27,609 nucleotides of DNA from CALLJL01 sp964627255 (GTDB lineage Bacteria > Acidobacteriota > Aminicenantia > Aminicenantales > CALLJL01). Both the position numbers and the translations under genes were made by a program. Location: assembly GCA_964627255.1 (NCBI GenBank), contig CAZVIN010000135.1:1-27609 (forward strand), in the 5' to 3' direction. Shown here in pieces: positions 23,890 to 27,609 of this stretch; positions within the stretch are counted from its first letter, which is position 1, and the number at the start of each line of letters is the position of its first letter. The notes beneath the pieces are model-generated. The model was given only the letters and a program-made list of their open reading frames with translations, made no database searches and was not told the DNA's origin.

Positions 23890-24924
23890 TTAACTCATCT
23901 TAAAGACCGCTTCTCGCCTCACCTTTTCTATAACTTGGCCGATAAGCGATTCTACTTCTTCCGGCGAGGCAGCTTCAAACACAATTATCACCAGTCTCCC
24001 TTCGACCTTCGCCCCTGTCCAGAAGCCGTCCTCGAGCCGAGCTAAACCAGCTTCATCAGCCTCGGGTAAATAATTTCGCAAAAATTGCCGAAAAGCCTTT
24101 TGAGCTATGGACTCCTCAGGGTAAGAGATAATTAAGAGGCGAGTTTTAGCTCCGCCTGTTTTTTCCCAGCGACATAATGCTACCTCGGTAGTCTCATTAA
24201 GCTCGAGCCAGTTGTCGGTCATCACAAAAAAATGATAATTGAGAATGGGCAAGGTATGAAAATAATGCACCCGATTTCGGTCGACGGAAGCAGGCAACCA
24301 ATCAAGAAGCGCCGGTCGCTTTCCCTCTTGGGGAATCGAGCGGGCAATAGCCTGGCCTAAGCTAAGTATGGCCTTTTTAAGCTCTGGGGTTTCCTGGTCA
24401 GCATAGATAGAGACATAATATTTGTCTTTCCAGAAAGCCAACCAACCTCCCTTATAAAGTCCGTCCTGACCAATGGCGACTCTTTCGCCTTCTAAATCAT
24501 GGGTAAAAACGCCGAAGGCGTCCTCGCTCCGGCCCAGCACGAAAAAGTCGACGATAATCGAAGCCTGTCCTTCTTTTTCATACCGGCGCACCAAAAGCCA
24601 TCGAAACCCATAGGAGCGGTAAACTTCTCCGGCGCCGTCAATATAATTAAAAATAGTCTCCGGCGTGTAGAGCTCGTCAGGCGCTTGCGGCCTCCAGCCT
24701 TCTATGGCTGGCGGAAGAAAAGAGGCCAATTCCCCGATTATTTTTTCTTTTTGTTCCTGTTCCGAAAAAGCCGCCATCCAAGCTCCTGAAAAGCCGCTAA
24801 AAATAATAATATAGCTTAAATAAAGTAAACAAATACTGATTAGGGGTCTTTTCTGGCTCATTTTTTTGGCCGCTGAAATTTTTGCCCCCATAACTCTAAA
24901 GCAACCTGCAACTTTTTTGCCCAC
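23890..24924 (-). CDS. DUF6599-family exported protein
   Basis: A 344-residue protein resembling DUF6599 proteins, whose function is unknown. After a hydrophobic leader (RPLISICLLYLSYIIIFSGF) the mature part has the recognisable FNYIDGAGEVYRSYGFRWLLV block, then EDAFGVFTHD, a YYVSIYADQETPE segment and a C-terminal domain ending in EEVESLIGQVIEKV. The start is uncertain. GTG at 24924 gives a long basic n-region, while ATG at 24891 or 24861 gives a more normal signal peptide. None has a good SD. It is transcribed with the DUF362 and fmdB genes, probably also with GH2 upstream, and may have its own promoter at 25045-25072. It is probably periplasmic or membrane-attached. Confidence 0.78.
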   Translation of the reverse strand: MGKKVAGCFRVMGAKISAAKKMSQKRPLISICLLYLSYIIIFSGFSGAWMAAFSEQEQKEKIIGELASFLPPAIEGWRPQAPDELYTPETIFNYIDGAGEVYRSYGFRWLLVRRYEKEGQASIIVDFFVLGRSEDAFGVFTHDLEGERVAIGQDGLYKGGWLAFWKDKYYVSIYADQETPELKKAILSLGQAIARSIPQEGKRPALLDWLPASVDRNRVHYFHTLPILNYHFFVMTDNWLELNETTEVALCRWEKTGGAKTRLLIISYPEESIAQKAFRQFLRNYLPEADEAGLARLEDGFWTGAKVEGRLVIIVFEAASPEEVESLIGQVIEKVRREAVFKMS

Positions 24925-25044
24925 CCGCTCTTTGTCTTCATCACCTAAATTTAATTCTGATTATCTTGCGAATCTTTATTGTTTCATTAACTTCTATTAT
25001 TACATTAATTCTTATTATTTTTGTAAGCTTTATTATTTTTAACA

Positions 25045-25072
25045 TTTTTAACCCAGTCTGAGAAGCCGTCAA
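25045..25072 (-). promoter_or_regulatory. Possible promoter of the DUF6599-DUF362-fmdB unit
   Basis: On the minus strand, TTGACG (25072-25067), 16 bp, then TAAAAA (25050-25045). The 231-bp gap after GH2 is rich in TTATTA runs, which lowers the specificity of the -10 call. Confidence 0.28.
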
Positions 25073-25155
25073 TCTCCGGCCTCTGAATCTCGTTAGCCTG
25101 TTCTATGTTTCGCCTTTATATCGTATATCTTAAGGAATTTCTCAAGGGCTGACTT

Positions 25156-27057
25156 TTATTTCCTTTTTTCTATCGCCGCACCAGATTCGTTTAAAGCCCG
25201 AATTATCTGCGGGTCAAATTTGGGCTGGCGGCCAAAAGTGCATAGACCGTTGACCTCCTGTTCAATATCATAAAGTTGAGTGTAGCAGAAGCCAGCTATC
25301 TTAGGGTTATGGAGAAGAGTCTCTGTCAGCTGACGATAGCGGCTTAGGAATTCCTCGGCGGTTTGGGGCCTTTCGCCATAACCCCAGCCTTTCTCGTCAA
25401 CTTGGCCTGGATTCCACCAGATACCACCGTATTCACTGACAAAATAAGGCTGTCCCTGGTATGGTTGATGGCGTTTTGGGTCACCGTTGACAAAAACTTG
25501 AGGCGGGCTGGCCAAAAGACCGGCAAAAGCTTGAGCAAAACTATCCACATGCTGGTCATAATTATGGGAGTCATAGACATCGGGAGAAACAAAGTGATAA
25601 CCGCCCGAAGAATCGATGACTAGCCTCGTTGGGTCTATCTGTTTGGTTAAGTGAAAAATCTCTTCGATAAAACCGGGATAAATTCCACCCCAGCGTTCGT
25701 TAAAGGGACACCAGCCGATTATGGCCGGATGATTAAAATCCCGCTTAAGTACCTCGCGCCATTCTCGCTCGAAAGCCAAAAAGTTTTCTGGACGGCTGAT
25801 ATCCATGCCCCAATCGGGAAACTCACCCCAGACAAGATAACCCAGCTTATCGGCCCAAAAAAGGAAGCGGCGCTCAAAGACTTTTTGATGAAGCCGAGCG
25901 CCGTTAAACCCGAAACTCAGGGCCAGTTCGATATCCCGGCGCAAAGCCTCGTCAGAGGGAGCGGTATAAATGCCGTCAGGATAAAATCCCTGGTCTAAAA
26001 CCGTCCGGAGAAAAATTGGCCGGCCGTTAAGAAAGATGCGGTCACCCCGGGTTTCAACCTGACGAAAACCCACATAGCTTTTAACCTGGTCCACGACCTC
26101 CTTTCCCCTCAAAAAAATAAGTTCCAGCTCATAAAGGTTAGGCGCTTTGATATCCCATAAGTGAACATTTTTTATCTTTATCGGAAGATAAGTCACCATT
26201 TCGGCCGGCACAACCGCGCTTAAAACTGGCTTACCCTGAAAATAAACTCGCAGCGAAACCTGGCCTTCTCCTGGAGCCTGGTTAAAATTGACCAAAAGGG
26301 CGGCCTCGCCTCGCTCTTTCTGCGGATAAAAACGCAGGGCTTCGATGAATGTTTCCGGCACGGCTTCTAACCAAACCGTTTGCCAGATACCAGTTGTCCG
26401 GCGATAGAAGCAGCTATAAGAATTTAGCTGCAGGCATTGCTTGCCCGCCGGCTGCCGCCGGCTCCGCACATCATCTCGAGCCCTGACAATGAGCAAATTT
26501 TCCCCGGCTCTTAGCTGAGAGGTAATCTCGAAGGAAAACGGTGTGTAACCGCCTTCATGAGAACCGATTTTTCGGCCATTAACCCAGACTGTCGTTTGAT
26601 AATCACAGGCTTCAAAGTGGAGGAACACCCGCTTCTTCTGCCAGGCTTCAGGAAGATGGAAAGTTCTCTTATACCAGACAGCCGGGATAAAATCGGTAAA
26701 GCCAATTCCCGATAAAGGACTCTCTGGAGCAAAGGGAACGACAATCTGCCGGTCAAAACCTGTCCCTTCTGGTCGGCCCGCCTCCTCGCCTGAATCGGAA
26801 AAATCAAAGGCAAAATCCCACAGACCGTTAAGGTTGAGCCACGTTTCTCGAAAAAGCTCTGGCCGGGGATATTCAGGCCGGGGAATAGCCGCCACTTCCC
26901 CCAGGCCGTTTAACATGACCGAGGAATAATCTTGGCGCGAGGCCTCCGCACTTAGGAGGCGATTAGAAAGAACAAAAAGGAATATAAAGAACAAAAGAAA
27001 ATTAGTTAAAAAAGAGCTTATAAAGAAAAACCTAACTTTAAGCCTTTTCATTTTCAT
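25156..27057 (-). CDS. Secreted glycoside hydrolase family 2 enzyme
   Basis: About 633 residues, exported by a Sec signal (basic KMKRLKVRFFF, then a long hydrophobic stretch to about residue 36). Domain order is classical GH2: jelly-roll sugar-binding domain (about 60-235), immunoglobulin-like domain (about 236-330), TIM barrel (about 335-630). Counting from the TTG at 27063, the acid/base is Glu456 in PFNERWGG and the nucleophile Glu544 in FVSEYGG. The family includes beta-galactosidases, beta-glucuronidases, beta-mannosidases and arabinosidases, and the specificity is open. Three in-frame starts exist: TTG 27063, ATG 27057 and ATG 27051. GGGAG upstream fits 27057 best, and GGAG also fits 27051. 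It has its own promoter (27097-27125) and may free sugars for the cell. Confidence 0.92.
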   Translation of the reverse strand: MKMKRLKVRFFFISSFLTNFLLFFIFLFVLSNRLLSAEASRQDYSSVMLNGLGEVAAIPRPEYPRPELFRETWLNLNGLWDFAFDFSDSGEEAGRPEGTGFDRQIVVPFAPESPLSGIGFTDFIPAVWYKRTFHLPEAWQKKRVFLHFEACDYQTTVWVNGRKIGSHEGGYTPFSFEITSQLRAGENLLIVRARDDVRSRRQPAGKQCLQLNSYSCFYRRTTGIWQTVWLEAVPETFIEALRFYPQKERGEAALLVNFNQAPGEGQVSLRVYFQGKPVLSAVVPAEMVTYLPIKIKNVHLWDIKAPNLYELELIFLRGKEVVDQVKSYVGFRQVETRGDRIFLNGRPIFLRTVLDQGFYPDGIYTAPSDEALRRDIELALSFGFNGARLHQKVFERRFLFWADKLGYLVWGEFPDWGMDISRPENFLAFEREWREVLKRDFNHPAIIGWCPFNERWGGIYPGFIEEIFHLTKQIDPTRLVIDSSGGYHFVSPDVYDSHNYDQHVDSFAQAFAGLLASPPQVFVNGDPKRHQPYQGQPYFVSEYGGIWWNPGQVDEKGWGYGERPQTAEEFLSRYRQLTETLLHNPKIAGFCYTQLYDIEQEVNGLCTFGRQPKFDPQIIRALNESGAAIEKRK

Positions 27058-27096
27058 CTCCAATTCTCCCTAATTTTGCTCATGATTTTTAGGCCA

Positions 27097-27125
27097 ATTA
27101 TATTCTAAGCCGAAATAAGGAACAA
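27097..27125 (-). promoter_or_regulatory. Sigma70-type promoter of the GH2 operon
   Basis: On the minus strand, TTGTTC (27125-27120), exactly 17 bp, then a perfect TATAAT (27102-27097). The leader to the start codon is about 30 nt. Confidence 0.6.
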
Positions 27126-27166
27126 CTGCCTGCGGCCTAAATTCAAGGGCTGACTCATATTTCGAG

Positions 27167-27415
27167 TGGGCTGGGTTTAAGACAAAAGTCCAGAATGGTG
27201 CAAACGGCCATGAAGGTTTAGCCTTCCTAAATCGTGCCTTGAGAAACCTCTTCGCCCTGAGGATATCTGAGCCTCGACTGGACAAAAGTCAAGGTCAGGT
27301 GGGAGCAAGGACTACTTGGCGGCCGCTATTAATGATGAGGCAAGTTCCAGAGGCGGCACGAAGAATGGACAGGATATGAAGTCGAAGACCTCAGCGGAAA
27401 AAAGCTATTCCCGAC
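27167..27415 (-). repeat. Long copy (C) of the interspersed ~250-bp repeat
   Basis: Reverse-complement partner of 20640-20892. The hairpin is GAAGG-TTTAG-CCTTC (27212-27226), one outer pair shorter than in copies A and B. Its plus strand has an open frame of more than 60 codons to a TGA near 27380. Fragments of the same frame appear in copy B, interrupted by a stop and frame shifts, which would fit an old decayed reading frame or chance. Confidence 0.72.
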
Positions 27416-27598
27416 GCCACTTTGTTTAGCTCATGCCAAAGGGAAAAAATCAATTTCCTTGAATTCGAAAAAGAATTATCATGAGCCTAAATTTTATCTT
27501 TACTTGTTCCTTTTGTTTAGCTTAAAATTCTGGCGCTGTTTCCCCAATGCGGTCAAGTTCTAAGATTGTTTAAAAAATTTTTTAGGACTATCTGTCCC

Positions 27599-27608
27599 AA
27601 AGGAGGTG
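27599..27608 (+). promoter_or_regulatory. Shine-Dalgarno of a gene beginning beyond the right edge
   Basis: AAAGGAGGTG is a full complement to the 16S rRNA 3' end. A plus-strand start codon should lie within about 10 nt past the window. That gene would be divergent from GH2. Confidence 0.6.
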
Positions 27609-27609
27609 T

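Larger units (their letters stand above)
27064..27609. other. 546-bp divergent end region without a complete gene
   Basis: It contains the GH2 promoter (27097-27125), a full-length repeat copy (27167-27415), a possibly folded AT-rich segment (27425-27491), a 14-bp perfect palindrome TAAAAAATTTTTTA (27571-27584) and a terminal SD site. The 71-codon minus-strand frame at 27070-27285 overlaps the promoter and repeat and is not called. Confidence 0.55.

Noticed and set aside
27070..27285. 71-codon minus-strand reading frame upstream of GH2
   Set aside because: It overlaps the GH2 promoter boxes and the repeat; no family is recognisable.
27599..27609. Possible 3' end of a 16S rRNA gene on the minus strand (AAAGGAGGTG)
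   Set aside because: A 16S end would continue with A (AAAGGAGGTGATCC); here the next base is T, and no spacer tRNA or other rRNA signal is seen. A Shine-Dalgarno site for a plus-strand gene is simpler.

Overview
The window is 27.6 kb of bacterial DNA with about 22 protein genes, gene-dense with short AT-rich spacers. I see no rRNA, tRNA, CRISPR array or transposase. Many genes have clear Shine-Dalgarno (SD) sites (AAGGAGG type), several have readable -35/-10 boxes with 17-bp spacing, and several products carry Sec or twin-arginine export signals. This suggests a Gram-negative-type anaerobic or fermentative heterotroph. The gene mix (DUF6599 protein, Tat-type dipeptide epimerase, C69 dipeptidase, secreted GH2 enzyme, dihydroorotate-dehydrogenase-like protein) resembles uncultured Aminicenantes/Acidobacteriota-type genomes. 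That placement is inference from memory, not a search result.

Layout. (1) 129-3630, minus: an operon of a GlcD-type FAD oxidase, an NAD-dependent epimerase/reductase and a PyrD-like flavoprotein. (2) 3764-6357, minus: an exported C69 dipeptidase with its own sigma70-type promoter, and a membrane-anchored staphylococcal-nuclease-like protein. (3) 6645-8492, minus: a one-piece transketolase with a strong promoter. (4) 9110-10633, minus: an ABC-2 permease and ATPase pair. (5) 10764-14655, plus: araB, araD and a FucI/AraA-superfamily isomerase, all translationally coupled and most simply read as an L-arabinose to D-xylulose-5-phosphate pathway. Transketolase lies 2.3 kb away and would take that product. 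A CDF metal exporter follows (14708-15652). (6) 15705-17947, minus: a 3-hydroxyacyl-CoA dehydrogenase and a dGTPase-like HD protein. (7) 18598-22316, plus: YggS, a Tat-type dipeptide epimerase and a Tat-type alpha-oxoamine synthase. (8) 22558-27063, minus: a secreted GH2 glycosidase, a DUF6599 lipid/envelope-type protein, a Tat-type DUF362 protein and an FmdB zinc ribbon, converging on region 7.

Most notable beyond ordinary genes: a roughly 250-bp interspersed repeat, with two long copies and one partial copy, each containing a conserved small hairpin; a structured 61-nt element between transketolase and the nuclease gene; a dipeptide epimerase with two excellent ribosome binding sites, predicting an exported and a cytosolic form; a PLP-dependent alpha-oxoamine synthase that begins with a twin-arginine motif; and an arabinose cluster in which a FucI-type protein holds the place of AraA. 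The right edge ends on a perfect SD site for a plus-strand gene that begins outside the window.
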